A DNA stretch of 64,000 nucleotides from Corallococcus sp. NCRR (GTDB lineage Bacteria > Myxococcota > Myxococcia > Myxococcales > Myxococcaceae): the NCBI RefSeq assembly GCF_026965535.1, contig NZ_CP114039.1, forward strand, positions 3,224,001-3,288,000, read 5' to 3'. Position 1 is the stretch's first letter. The number at the start of each line of letters is the position of its first letter. The notes beneath the pieces were generated by a model, which was not told where the DNA came from, did not search any database, and was given only the letters and a program-made list of their open reading frames with translations. Below are positions 1-9,472 of this stretch, piece by piece. Position numbers and translations under genes: made by a program.

Positions 1-54
1 CCGCGAGGTCATGCACGGTCTCCAGGGGAGGGGGACGCCAGTATAGCCACGCGC

Positions 55-1692
55 TCAGGAGCCGGCGCGGGGCCAGAAGGGCGCGGTGGGGCGGCCGGGG
101 GGCTGGAGCCAGACGGACTCCAGGAAGCGCACCGCGTTCTGATCCGCCCGGTCGTTCCGGGTGAACACCGCCTGCGCGCTCGCGAGCACCGCCAGCGTCG
201 CGAGCCCCGCCACCCAGGCGGCGGGCGGAGTCGCGCGTCCGGCCGCGTCGCGGACCAGCGCCCCGAAGACGGACGCCGCCACGGCGGCGAGCGCCGCGAG
301 CAGCACCGCGCCCGCCAGGGACGTGGGCAGGCCCAGCCAGACGAGCAGGTTGGGCGGGTGGTAGCCGTCCAGGAGCAGCGGCCGGGCCAGCGCGAGCACG
401 GGGGTGGAGACGTCGTCGGGGATGTAGTTGACGAAGGTGGCCAGGCCCGTGACGAGCACCGACGCCGCGCACAGCATGGCCGCGATGCCGGACAGCACCG
501 GCCGGCCCGCGCCGCGCAGCCGCTCCAGCACCAGGCCCGCGGGCAGCAGCAGGAAGGGCACCAGCCCCGTGAGGTGCCGGGGCCCCGTCGTCCATCCCCA
601 CGAGTCATAGGTGAACGACGAGGTGAAGTACGTGTAGCCGGCGAGCGTGGCCGCGGACATCCAGAAGAGGGCGCGTCCTTCCGCGGAGGTCCGGCCCAGG
701 CGCTTGAGCAGCGCGAGCCCGGGCAGCGCGAGCAGGAGGAACGGCGACAGGGTGAAGAGGCCCCGCAGCGGGGAGAAGAACGACAGCGTGAAGGCGCGCG
801 GATCCGGCGTGCGGATGCCCAGGAAGCCGCCCAGGTGCCACGGCTGGTAGGCCGCGTCGTTGAGGTGCTTGTAGCCCGTCTCCAGCGGGTGCCCGAAGGT
901 GGCCTGGTGGTAGAGCCCCAGCGCCACGATGAAGGGCAGCGCGCCCAGCACGGCGAGCCCCGTGGCCCGGCCCAGCTTCTTCAGCCGCGCGGCCCAGGGC
1001 TCCGGGGCTTCCGGCGTGCCCAGGAGGGTGAGGACGGCGTAGAGGATGAGGCCCAGCACGCCCAGCGCGCCGGTGTACTCGGCGGCGACGGTGGCGCCCG
1101 CGCACGCGCCGGCCACGACGTAGCCGCGCTCGCGCCACTCGCCGCGCGACAGCTTCCAGAGCGCGTAGAAGCCCGCGAAGAGCAGCACCGCAGTCGTCTG
1201 GTGGCTCATGAAGAGCAGCGAGTAGCTGAACGCGAGCGAGCCCAGCGCGTACGTCACCGTGACGCCGTCCGCGACGACGGGCGACAGGAACGCCAAGAGG
1301 AAGCGGCGCACCAGCCACAAGAGCCCCAGCGTGGGCAGCACCGTGAGGAAGAGGCGGCTGAAGAAGACGAGCGGCACCTCCGGCACGGCGTAGCGGTGGC
1401 CGCCGCCCAGCAGCCTCAGGCCCGCGTACACGGGCACCGCGGCGAAGGACAAGAGCGGCGCCTTGGACGGGTAGTACCGCCCGTCCATCACGGACAGGTC
1501 GCCCACCGGGCCGTAGTCACGCAGGGCGCGGTTGATCTCCAGCGTCCCGTCCTCCACCAGGGCGCGCGTCTGCCACAGGCGGCACAGCTCGTTGGGCGAG
1601 CGCAGGCCCGGGTGGTACGGGAACAGCAGCACGTAGAGCGCCGCGACCGTGGCCCACACCGCCCTGGGCAGTCCGGGAGCGCGGGGGGACAT
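55..1692 (-). CDS. Polytopic membrane glycosyltransferase-like protein (GT39/ArnT-type fold)
   Basis: The 545-residue protein is almost entirely hydrophobic, with about ten or more predicted membrane helices, and starts MSPRAPGLPRAVWATVAALY. After the first helix is a polar periplasmic-type loop with an N-E-L-C-R element and a tract ending RYYPSKAPLLSF, as in polyprenyl-phosphate-sugar-dependent GT-C enzymes of the GT39/ArnT kind, although the usual D-E pair is not obvious. Its ATG at 1692 overlaps the TGA of the upstream GT2-methyltransferase gene (TGATG), so the two are translationally coupled. A role transferring a lipid-linked sugar at the outer face of the inner membrane is inferred from fold and context; the substrate is unknown. 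Confidence 0.72.
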   Translation of the reverse strand: MSPRAPGLPRAVWATVAALYVLLFPYHPGLRSPNELCRLWQTRALVEDGTLEINRALRDYGPVGDLSVMDGRYYPSKAPLLSFAAVPVYAGLRLLGGGHRYAVPEVPLVFFSRLFLTVLPTLGLLWLVRRFLLAFLSPVVADGVTVTYALGSLAFSYSLLFMSHQTTAVLLFAGFYALWKLSRGEWRERGYVVAGACAGATVAAEYTGALGVLGLILYAVLTLLGTPEAPEPWAARLKKLGRATGLAVLGALPFIVALGLYHQATFGHPLETGYKHLNDAAYQPWHLGGFLGIRTPDPRAFTLSFFSPLRGLFTLSPFLLLALPGLALLKRLGRTSAEGRALFWMSAATLAGYTYFTSSFTYDSWGWTTGPRHLTGLVPFLLLPAGLVLERLRGAGRPVLSGIAAMLCAASVLVTGLATFVNYIPDDVSTPVLALARPLLLDGYHPPNLLVWLGLPTSLAGAVLLAALAAVAASVFGALVRDAAGRATPPAAWVAGLATLAVLASAQAVFTRNDRADQNAVRFLESVWLQPPGRPTAPFWPRAGS

Positions 1693-3023
1693 CAGACGGC
1701 GCGGGCGACGGCGAACAGGCTCATGCCCACGGGCAGCCGCACCTGCTGCTCGGCCTGGGCGAGCAGGGGGGCCAGCGCGTCGTAGAGCTTGAGCTGGAGC
1801 TTGGGCACCGCGCGGCGGCGCAAGAGGCGGCTGTTGACGAACCAGCCCGGCAGGCCAACCAGGTTCATCCACTCCAGCGTGTCCACGCGGAAGCCGTTCT
1901 CCTGCAGCACCGCGCGCAGGGACTCCGGCGTGTAGCGGCGGTAGTGGCCCACGGCCTCGTCGATGGCGCCGAACAGCTGCGGCAGCGCCGGCACGAGGAT
2001 GAGCACGCGGCCGTCCGGCTGGAGGATCTGACGGAAGCGGCGCACCGCGGACGCGTCGTCCGGGATGTGCTCCAGCACGTTGGACAGCACGATGGTGTCC
2101 AGGGCTTCCGCCTTCAGCGACTCCCAGTCCGCGAGCGCCACGTCGGACAGGTAGGGGCGCACGTGGGGCTTGCCGCGGAAGAGGTTCTTCAGGCGGTCCA
2201 CGTAGAAGCGCTCCACCTCCAGCGCGACCAGGTGCTCCGCGCCGGCCTCCAGCTCGCGGGTGATGGTGCCGATGCCGGCGCCAATCTCCAGCACGCGCCG
2301 GCCCATGTGCTCGCGGAAGCGGCGGCCCAGCCACTGGTTGTAGTGGGTGGCGCCGTCCATGCGCTCCAGGGTGGAGTAGCCCTCGTGCTGGTTGTCCGCG
2401 TCGTCGCGCACGGTGGCGTAGCGCACCAGCGTGCGCAGGCGGGCCAGGTGCGCGGAGGCCGGGCGGCGCGGCACGGCCTGCAGCGGCGGCAGGGACACCT
2501 CCGTGAGGCGGAAGAGCTGCGCGGCCAGCTTCACCACCAGCTCCGCGTCCACCGCGTCGTCATCGCTGGTGAGCTGGATGGAGCGCAGCGCCTCCGTGCG
2601 GAAGGCGCGCAGGCCGGTGAGCGGATCCGTCAGCGCCACGTCGGTGACGAAGCGGGTGATGCCGCCCAGCGCGCGCTCGGCCACCAGCTCCGGCGACATG
2701 CCGGGGCGCCGGCCGAAGACGCCGTCCGCGGTGTCGTCCCGCAGGGGCTGCACCAGGGCGTCGTAGGTGTCCGGCGAGTAGGCGGCGTCCGGATCCTGGA
2801 GCACCGTGTGCGCGCCGGTGACGTGGGGGAGCGCGGCGCGGATGGCCGCCCCCTTGCCACCCTGGGCGGCGAGGACGTGGACGTTGGGACCGGGCGTGAC
2901 GTCCACCGGCCCTTCACCCGCGAGCACGACCTGGGCCTGGCCGGACAGCGCGTGGGCGAACCGGGCGGCGGCGGCGGCGGTGGCGGGGGTGAAGGGCAGG
3001 ACGACGGAAAGCGCAGGAACCAT
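1692..3023 (-). CDS. Two-domain GT2-like glycosyltransferase / class I SAM methyltransferase
   Basis: The N-terminal about 220 residues look like a short GT2 domain: SVVLPF start, G-G-K-G near residue 56 and a DxD-like DPDAAY near residue 77. From about residue 242 the protein is a class I methyltransferase with the SAM-binding motif VLEIGAGIGTIT, an acidic residue ending the second strand (ALEVE) and the VLEHIPDD motif typical of Methyltransf_11/23 proteins. It could modify a lipid-linked sugar by both activities, but neither substrate is evident. It is transcribed away from the wzc gene. The chosen ATG gives a canonical GT2 start; a GTG at 3041 has a better Shine-Dalgarno (GGAGG, 5 nt) and may be the true start. 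Confidence 0.8.
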   Translation of the reverse strand: MVPALSVVLPFTPATAAAAARFAHALSGQAQVVLAGEGPVDVTPGPNVHVLAAQGGKGAAIRAALPHVTGAHTVLQDPDAAYSPDTYDALVQPLRDDTADGVFGRRPGMSPELVAERALGGITRFVTDVALTDPLTGLRAFRTEALRSIQLTSDDDAVDAELVVKLAAQLFRLTEVSLPPLQAVPRRPASAHLARLRTLVRYATVRDDADNQHEGYSTLERMDGATHYNQWLGRRFREHMGRRVLEIGAGIGTITRELEAGAEHLVALEVERFYVDRLKNLFRGKPHVRPYLSDVALADWESLKAEALDTIVLSNVLEHIPDDASAVRRFRQILQPDGRVLILVPALPQLFGAIDEAVGHYRRYTPESLRAVLQENGFRVDTLEWMNLVGLPGWFVNSRLLRRRAVPKLQLKLYDALAPLLAQAEQQVRLPVGMSLFAVARAV

Positions 3024-3242
3024 TGCGCCGCTCACTACCACAGGACCCTCCAGGGTGCGCGTTCGCGGACCGGCGCGGATGGATGGGGGGCATCCAGGCG
3101 GCGTTCGTCGGATGGACAACCCGCCCCACCCGTTGCACGCTCCGGACGTTATTCCCCCAGCGCGATGTGGGTGCAGGTCGGGTCCGGATGCGTTCGGGCC
3201 GGTGGAGACCGCCCGCGGCAGCCACTTCCGGAGAGACGCGAC

Positions 3243-5435
3243 GTGGAAGGAACGGTGTTGGACCCGGCCGGTGGAGCGCCCGGCGCGACGTCCGCGAGCG
3301 TGATGCACCGGCTGCGAGGCGTGTGGCGCCGGCGCTGGGTGATGCTCGGGGTGGCGTTGGCGGTCACCGCGCTCACGGCGGCCTGGACGCTCCGGCAGCC
3401 GCGCATCTACGCGGCCAGCACCTCGCTCATCATCGACGTCACCGCGCCGCGCATCCTCGACGGCGAGGTGAAGGAGGTGATGGGGGAGGAGCGCAGCAAC
3501 TACTGGTTCAACAAGGAGTACTACGCCACGCAGAGCGAGATCATCACCTCGCGCGCGGTGGCCAGCCGCGTGGTGGACCGGCTGGGGCTGTCGAAGGACG
3601 CGTCCTTCCTGGGCCTGCCCGCGAACCAGGACCCGGCGGAGCGCGCGAAGGCGCTGGAGGACGCGGACGCGGTGGGGCTGTTGCGCTCGCGCATCCAGGT
3701 GGTGCCCGGCAAGGACTCGCGGGTGATGAACATCGGCGTGGAGGACGAGGACCCCGCGCGCGCGGCGCTGCTCTCCAACGAGGTGGCCGCCGCGTACATG
3801 GCGGAGAACCTGGCGCTGAAGCTGCGCACCACGGAGGAGGCTCGCGCGTGGCTGGAGGGGCGCCTGGACGAACTGGGCCGCCAGTCCAAGGCCGGCGAGA
3901 TGGCCGTCTACGACCTGAAGAAGGACGCGGACATGCTGTCCACGTCGCTGGAGTCGCGGCTGTCCATCGTCAGCGAGCGGATCAACTCCTACAACCTGAA
4001 GCTCACCGAGGTGCGCACGCGCATCGCGGCGCAGCAGGCGCGCGTGGACGCCATCCACCGGCTGCGCAAGGACGCGGGCAACGACGAGACGTGGGCGGAG
4101 GCCGTGCCCGGCGCGAAGGACGGCCCCATCCAAGACCTCAAATCGCGCTACGGCGAACAGAAGGCCGCGTGCGCGGAGCTGACCGAGCGCTACCTGCCGG
4201 AGCACCCGAAGCTCCTGGAGTGCAACCGCAAGCTGGACGTCGTGCGCGCGGACCTGCTCAAGAGCCTGGGCAACGTGGTGCGCTCGGCGGAGACGCAGTT
4301 GGCGGAGGCGCAGGGCGAGGAGAAGAACCTCAACAAGCTCCTGGACGAGACCAAGGCCGAGGCCTTCCAGGTGAACAAGAAGGCCATCGAGTACGGGCGG
4401 CTGCAGCGCGAGTCGGACAACAACCAGCGGCTCTATGAGCTGGTGCTCAAGCGGCTGAAGGACATCGAGCTGTCGGGCCTCCTGCGCACGAGCAACGTGC
4501 GCGTGTTGGACGCCGCGCGGCCGGAGCTGTTGCCGGTGCGGCCGCACACGCGGCGCAACCTGCTGGTGGGCTGGGTGATGGGGATGCTGCTGGGGCTGGG
4601 CGTGGCGCTGTTCCTGGAGATGCTGGAGAACAGCGTCACGTCGCAGACGGACGTGGAGGACGTGCTGGGCCTGGCGTTCCTGGGCGTGGTGCCGCGCATG
4701 GAGGCCACGAAGGCGCCGGGCGACCGCGACCTGTACGTGCACCGCGCGCCGCGCTCGGCGGTGGCGGAGTGCTGCCGCGCGGTGCGCACCAATCTCCTGT
4801 TCATGTCGCCGGATCACCCCTGCAAGACGCTGGTGGTGACGTCCAGCGGCCCGCAGGAGGGCAAGTCCACCACGTGCATCAACCTGGGCGTGGCCATGGC
4901 CCAGAGCGGCAACCGCGTGCTGCTGCTGGACACGGACATGCGCCGGCCCCGGCTGCACCGCGCGTTCGGCGTGCCCAACGACCTGGGCATCAGCTCGCTG
5001 GTGGTGGGCGAGGGCTCGCTGGACAAGGCGGTGAAGAGCACGGAGGTGCCCAACCTCTTCGTGCTGCCGTGTGGCCCGCTGCCGCCGAACCCCGCGGAGT
5101 TGCTGCACACGCGTGCCTTCAAGGAACTCCTGCGCGCGGCGGGGGAGAAGTTCGACCGCATCATCCTGGACAGCCCGCCGCTCAATGCAGTGGTGGACGC
5201 GGCGGTGCTGGCCACGCAGGCGGACGGCGTGGTGATGGTGCTCAAGGCGGGCCGGACGGACCGGAGCGCCGCGAAGCGCGCGCTGCGCTCACTGGCGGAC
5301 GTGCAGGCGCGGATGTTCGGCGCCATCCTCAACGACGTGGACCTGCGGCAGCCGCGCTACGGCGACACGTACCTGGGCTACCAGGGCTACGGCCCGACGC
5401 AGGACGAGCCCAAGGGCGGGGTGGCCCCGTCGTGA
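3243..5435 (+). CDS. Wzc-type polysaccharide co-polymerase with BY-kinase domain
   Basis: This 730-residue PCP-2a protein has an N-terminal helix (WVMLGVALAVTALTAAW), a long periplasmic coiled-coil region, a second helix near 440-465 and a cytoplasmic tyrosine autokinase. The kinase shows Walker A GPQEGKST (about 536-543), Walker A' LLLDTDMRRPR (about 560-570), Walker B RIILDSPP (about 639-646) and a Tyr-rich tail (RYGDTYLGYQGYG). BY-kinases of this class control chain length and export with Wzx, Wzy and an outer-membrane Wza. By position it would match the M. xanthus BPS co-polymerase (WzcB/BtkA), which is recalled, not searched. GTG at 3243 is preferred because GGAG lies 9 nt upstream; ATG at 3303 is the alternative. 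It heads a five-gene operon. Confidence 0.9.
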   Translation: MEGTVLDPAGGAPGATSASVMHRLRGVWRRRWVMLGVALAVTALTAAWTLRQPRIYAASTSLIIDVTAPRILDGEVKEVMGEERSNYWFNKEYYATQSEIITSRAVASRVVDRLGLSKDASFLGLPANQDPAERAKALEDADAVGLLRSRIQVVPGKDSRVMNIGVEDEDPARAALLSNEVAAAYMAENLALKLRTTEEARAWLEGRLDELGRQSKAGEMAVYDLKKDADMLSTSLESRLSIVSERINSYNLKLTEVRTRIAAQQARVDAIHRLRKDAGNDETWAEAVPGAKDGPIQDLKSRYGEQKAACAELTERYLPEHPKLLECNRKLDVVRADLLKSLGNVVRSAETQLAEAQGEEKNLNKLLDETKAEAFQVNKKAIEYGRLQRESDNNQRLYELVLKRLKDIELSGLLRTSNVRVLDAARPELLPVRPHTRRNLLVGWVMGMLLGLGVALFLEMLENSVTSQTDVEDVLGLAFLGVVPRMEATKAPGDRDLYVHRAPRSAVAECCRAVRTNLLFMSPDHPCKTLVVTSSGPQEGKSTTCINLGVAMAQSGNRVLLLDTDMRRPRLHRAFGVPNDLGISSLVVGEGSLDKAVKSTEVPNLFVLPCGPLPPNPAELLHTRAFKELLRAAGEKFDRIILDSPPLNAVVDAAVLATQADGVVMVLKAGRTDRSAAKRALRSLADVQARMFGAILNDVDLRQPRYGDTYLGYQGYGPTQDEPKGGVAPS

Positions 5436-6676
5436 AGGGCGCGGGCCTGCGGGTGCTGCACCTGGGGAAGTTCTACCCGCCGGCCTCCGGCGGCATGGAG
5501 GCGCACCTGTGCACGCTGGCGCGAGCGCAGGCGGCGCTGGGCGCGCAGGTGGAGGTGCTGTGCGCGAACCACTCCGTGGATGGCACCGGGACCAGCCACG
5601 AGTTCCACGGGCGCAGCCCCACGCGTGAGGAGTGGGATGGGCCGGTGCGGGTGGTCCGCCTGGGGCGGCTCGCGTCGGTGGCGCGCATGGACGTGATGCC
5701 GTCGCTGCCGTTCATGCTGAGGCGCGCGCTGGCGCGGGGCGTGGACGTGGTGCACCTGCACGTGCCCAACCCGAGCATGGTGCTGGCGCTGGACGCGGTG
5801 CCGCGGCTGCCCGCGGTGGTGGTGACGCACCAGAGCGACATCATCCGGCAGAAGGTCGCGGGCGCGCTGTTCCGTCCCTTCGAGTGGATGCTGTACGCGC
5901 GCGCGGCGCGGCTGTTGGCCACGAGTGACGCGTATGTGCGCGGCTCGTCGCTGCTGTCGACGTTCAAGTCGAAGGTGCGGGTGCTGCCGCTGGGCATCGA
6001 GTTGGAGTCGTACCTGCGGCCTCCTTCCGCGGAGGCGCTCGCGGCCCAGGCGCGGTGGACGGCGGAGGCGGCGGGCGGGCCGCTGTGGCTGATGGTGGGG
6101 CGGCTCGTCTACTACAAGGGGTTGTTCACGGCGCTGGAGGCGCTGGTGCACGCGCCGGGGCGGCTGGTCATCGTGGGCGAGGGGCCGCTGGCGCAGGAAG
6201 GCCGCGCGCGGGCGAAGGCGCTGGGCATCGAGGACCGGGTGACGTGGGCGGGGTACCTGTCGCCGGAGGCGCTGACGGGCGCGTACCGGGCCGCGACGGC
6301 CCTGTGGTTCCCGAGCAACGCGCGCAGCGAGGCGTATGGCCTGTCGCAGGTGGAGGCGCTGGCGAGTGGACTGCCCGTGCTCAACACCGCCGTGCCGGAC
6401 TCGGGCGTGGCGTGGGTGAGCCTGCACGAGCGCACGGGCCTCACGGTGCCCGTGGGAGACGCGCGGGCGCTGGCGGCGGCGGCGCGCCGGTTGGTGGACG
6501 AGCCGGACCTGCGGGAGCGGCTGTCACGTGGGGCGCGAGAGCGTGCGCGGGCGGAGTTCGCCCATGACGTGATGGCGTCGCGCAGCCTGGACCTGTACGC
6601 GGAGGCGCTCGGACGGCCGCCGGTGGCGGAGGAGCGGAGCGATGCCTCCGTCCGGCACGTCGCGGGCGGGCGCTGA
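5432..6676 (+). CDS. GT4 family glycosyltransferase
   Basis: The 414-residue protein has the GT-B fold of GT4 enzymes. The acceptor-side loop FYPPASGGMEAH lies near residues 14-25, and the nucleotide-sugar E-x7-E motif EAYGLSQVE near residue 300. It would add a sugar from an NDP donor to an undecaprenyl-linked intermediate on the cytoplasmic face. The GTG start overlaps the wzc TGA by 4 nt (GTGA), so it is probably translated by coupled re-initiation. Donor sugar and linkage cannot be read from the sequence. Confidence 0.9.
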   Translation: MKGAGLRVLHLGKFYPPASGGMEAHLCTLARAQAALGAQVEVLCANHSVDGTGTSHEFHGRSPTREEWDGPVRVVRLGRLASVARMDVMPSLPFMLRRALARGVDVVHLHVPNPSMVLALDAVPRLPAVVVTHQSDIIRQKVAGALFRPFEWMLYARAARLLATSDAYVRGSSLLSTFKSKVRVLPLGIELESYLRPPSAEALAAQARWTAEAAGGPLWLMVGRLVYYKGLFTALEALVHAPGRLVIVGEGPLAQEGRARAKALGIEDRVTWAGYLSPEALTGAYRAATALWFPSNARSEAYGLSQVEALASGLPVLNTAVPDSGVAWVSLHERTGLTVPVGDARALAAAARRLVDEPDLRERLSRGARERARAEFAHDVMASRSLDLYAEALGRPPVAEERSDASVRHVAGGR

Positions 6677-8027
6677 AGGTCCGCGCATGCACCGGTCGCG
6701 CGCATCTCATCGTGACGGTCTCGGGGAGGGCGAAGGCCCCTCTTCGCGCGTGCCGCGCTCGCCCGGTGGTGAGCCTGGTGGAGACACCGAGGCTGTCGGC
6801 ACGGCCTCCAGCGAGCCGCATGCGCCGAGTGGCGCGCCGGTCGATGACGCGGATGCGGGCATGGGTGTTTCGCGCAGGTGGGCTGCATCCGCAGGTGCAT
6901 CGCTTCGCGTGTTGCATGTCTCCAGCGGCAACCTCTACGGCGGTGTCGAGACACTGCTGCGCACGATGGCGCTCGCGAGCGCGGAGCACGACGGCGGCGC
7001 GGTGCATGCTTTCGCGCTCTGCTTCGAGGGACGCATCGCGGAGGAGCTTCGCGCGGCGGGCGCGCCGCTGACGCTGCTGGGACCGGCGAAGGTGAGCCGG
7101 CCGTGGCGGGTCTGGGAGGCCCGTCGTGCATTGGCGGCGCTGCTTCAGCGGGAGGCGTTCGACGCGGTGGTGTGTCATGCGGCGTGGCCTCAAGCCCTCT
7201 TCGGGCCCGTGGTGCGCACGGCCGGTGTCCCGTTGATCTTCTTCCAGCACGACGCCCTGTCGGGCTCGCACTGGGTGGAGCGGTGGGCCCGCGCCACGTC
7301 GCCGGACCTGGCGCTGTGCAACAGCCGATACACCGCGAGCACGCTTCCGAGCGTGTACCCGCGCACCCCGTGGAGCGTGCTCCATCCGCCGGTTCGGGAC
7401 GGTGGCCCGGGCCTCATGGCTTCCGAGCGCGCTTCGCTCCGGGGCGAGCTGGGCGCGGACTCGACGGACGTCGTCATCGTCCATGCCAGCCGCATGCAGG
7501 AGTGGAAGGGGCAGCGGCTGCTGCTCGAAGCGCTGGGCCGGCTGCGCCAGGTGCCTCACTGGAAGGCGTGGTTCGCGGGTGGTGCGCAGCGCCCGGAAGA
7601 GGTTGCCTACGAAGAGGGCTTGAAGGCCCAGGCCCTGGCGCTGGGCCTGGGGGACCGCGTGCGGTTCCTGGGACAGCGCTCGGATGTGCCCCGACTGCTG
7701 CGCGCGGCGGAGGTGCACTGTCAGCCCAACACCGGGCCGGAGCCGTTTGGCCTGGCGTTCGTGGAGGCCCTCTACGCCGGGCTCCCCGTGGTTACCACCG
7801 CGCTGGGCGGACCGCTGGAGATCGTCGATGCGTCTTGCGGCGTGCTCGTGCCTCCGAAGCCGGAGGCCCTGGCCCAGGCGCTGCGCGGGCTCATCGAAGA
7901 TGAAGCGGCTCGACGGAAGCTGGGCAGCGGTGGACCGTCTCGCGCGAAGGCGCTGAGCGCGCCGGATGCCTTCCTGTCGACGCTGGAGGACGCGGTGCGC
8001 TCCGTGACCCGGGGGCCCAGCGCATGA
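6642..8027 (+). CDS. GT4 family glycosyltransferase with low-complexity N-terminal extension
   Basis: A GT4 enzyme with acceptor loop GNLYGGVETL near residue 97 and donor motif EPFGLAFVE near residue 367-375. The catalytic domain begins only around residue 88 (SLRVLHVSSG); the preceding stretch is rich in Gly, Ser, Pro, Arg and charged residues and resembles no domain I know. The ATG at 6642 has an excellent purine-rich ribosome site and overlaps the upstream gene by 35 nt. An in-frame ATG at 6687, just past that gene's stop, would shorten the tail by 15 residues, and further downstream starts could remove more. Confidence 0.85.
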   Translation: MPPSGTSRAGAEGPRMHRSRASHRDGLGEGEGPSSRVPRSPGGEPGGDTEAVGTASSEPHAPSGAPVDDADAGMGVSRRWAASAGASLRVLHVSSGNLYGGVETLLRTMALASAEHDGGAVHAFALCFEGRIAEELRAAGAPLTLLGPAKVSRPWRVWEARRALAALLQREAFDAVVCHAAWPQALFGPVVRTAGVPLIFFQHDALSGSHWVERWARATSPDLALCNSRYTASTLPSVYPRTPWSVLHPPVRDGGPGLMASERASLRGELGADSTDVVIVHASRMQEWKGQRLLLEALGRLRQVPHWKAWFAGGAQRPEEVAYEEGLKAQALALGLGDRVRFLGQRSDVPRLLRAAEVHCQPNTGPEPFGLAFVEALYAGLPVVTTALGGPLEIVDASCGVLVPPKPEALAQALRGLIEDEAARRKLGSGGPSRAKALSAPDAFLSTLEDAVRSVTRGPSA

Positions 8028-9472
8028 GTGGCGCGAGTCCTCGTCCCCAGCTCCGGGGCCCCGGTGTGCTGCATCAGCGGTACGTGCGCCGCGCGCCGGA
8101 ACCCGCGACGACGCAGGCCGTGCCGGCTCCGGCTCCAGCGTCTCCGGGGCTGCTCGGTTCGGGCGGCGTGGTGGTGGCGTTCATCGCGCTGCTCTTCGTC
8201 TGCCAGCTCGCGCTGCTGGTGGAGGCGCTGGCCCCGGCTCGCGTGGTGTTCCGCATCGCGTCGTTCGGCGCGAGCCTGGCGCTGCTGGTGCTGGTGAAGG
8301 GCCCTTTCCTCAGGCACCCGGCGATGCCCTTCCTGCTCGCGTCGGCGGGGCTCACCGCGCTGAACTTCTTCCACCCCGGCACCAACACCCCGCTGGCGGC
8401 GGCCGCGCAACTGGGCATCCAGATCTCCGTGTTCGCGCCCCTCTTCTGGGCGAGCCGCCTGCGCATCGACGCGAAGATGTTCGGACGCGTCGTCCTGCTG
8501 CTCTTCCTGTTCAACATGGCGAGCGCCTCGCTGGGCATCCTGCAGGTGACCTTCCCCGGCCGCTTCCAGCCCAACCTGTCCGCCATGGTCGAGAGCCAGG
8601 GCGAGGGCTACGTGCGCAGCCTCCAGTTCGAGACCGCGAGCGGCGCGCGTGTGTTCCGCCCCATGGGGTTGACGGACATCCCGGGCGGAGCCGCCACCGG
8701 CGCCTTCTATTCGGTGCTGCTGGGCGGCGCGTTCCTGCTCAGCCGCCAGGGCCTGTCCCGGAAGGTGCTGGGCGCGGCGGGCATCGGCATCGGGCTCATC
8801 TGCCTCTACCTGGGGCAGGTGCGCGTCGCGGCGGTGACGTTGATTGTCTGCATGGCGGCCATGGGCCTGGTGCTCACCGTGAGCGGCCGGTGGGTGCGCC
8901 TCGTGACGCTGGCTGCGGTCGTGGGCGGCTTCGCGGTGGTGGCCTTCGGCTGGGCCGTCGCGGTCGGCGGCGACGCGGTGCTCTCGCGCTGGAGCACGCT
9001 CACGGCCGCCGACCCGTCGCAGGTGTATCAATCCAACCGGGGCCGCTTCCTCGACGAGACCTTTGACGACGTGCTCCCGGAGTTCCCCCTGGGCGCGGGC
9101 CTGGGGCGCTACGGCATGGCCAACGCCTACTTCGGCGACAACCTCGACCGCGAGAGTCCTCCGCTGTGGGCCGAAATCCAGTGGACGGCGTGGGCTTACG
9201 ACGGTGGATGGCTGGGGCTCGTCTGTTATCCGCTCGCGCTGCTGGCGACGTTGTGGTGGGGCTTCCAGGTGGCGCGGCGCCGCGATGAGTCGGCGGGTGA
9301 GTTCTGGCTCTGGGGCAGCCTCCTCTTCGCGTATGACCTGGGCGCGATCGCGCAGACCTTCAGCTACCAGTTCTTCATGAGCCAGATGGGCATGGAGTTC
9401 TGGCTGCTCAACGCGGCCTTCTTCAGCGCGTACTGGAACCGGAATGCGGCCCTACACCCTCATCGCCGGTGA
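8024..9472 (+). CDS. O-antigen ligase/polymerase-like membrane protein (Wzy candidate)
   Basis: The 482-residue protein has a cytoplasmic proline-rich N-terminus of about 45 residues, then about ten to twelve hydrophobic helices. A large polar loop containing QSNRGRFLDETFDDVLPEF and GAGLGRYGMAN occupies the place of the functional periplasmic loop of Wzy_C/O-antigen ligase proteins. It starts with ATGA overlap onto the preceding glycosyltransferase. A Wzy role joining flipped repeat units fits the operon, but a second, larger Wzy-like protein at 25432-28056 competes for that job. These families are recognised by topology more than by motif. Confidence 0.78.
   Translation: MSGASPRPQLRGPGVLHQRYVRRAPEPATTQAVPAPAPASPGLLGSGGVVVAFIALLFVCQLALLVEALAPARVVFRIASFGASLALLVLVKGPFLRHPAMPFLLASAGLTALNFFHPGTNTPLAAAAQLGIQISVFAPLFWASRLRIDAKMFGRVVLLLFLFNMASASLGILQVTFPGRFQPNLSAMVESQGEGYVRSLQFETASGARVFRPMGLTDIPGGAATGAFYSVLLGGAFLLSRQGLSRKVLGAAGIGIGLICLYLGQVRVAAVTLIVCMAAMGLVLTVSGRWVRLVTLAAVVGGFAVVAFGWAVAVGGDAVLSRWSTLTAADPSQVYQSNRGRFLDETFDDVLPEFPLGAGLGRYGMANAYFGDNLDRESPPLWAEIQWTAWAYDGGWLGLVCYPLALLATLWWGFQVARRRDESAGEFWLWGSLLFAYDLGAIAQTFSYQFFMSQMGMEFWLLNAAFFSAYWNRNAALHPHRR

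Noticed and set aside
1692-5108. Very long minus-strand open frame (over 1100 codons) across the wzc gene
   Set aside because: Only the part up to 3041 shows protein-like sequence; the rest is His/Arg/Gln-rich, typical of a GC-rich antisense shadow of wzc.
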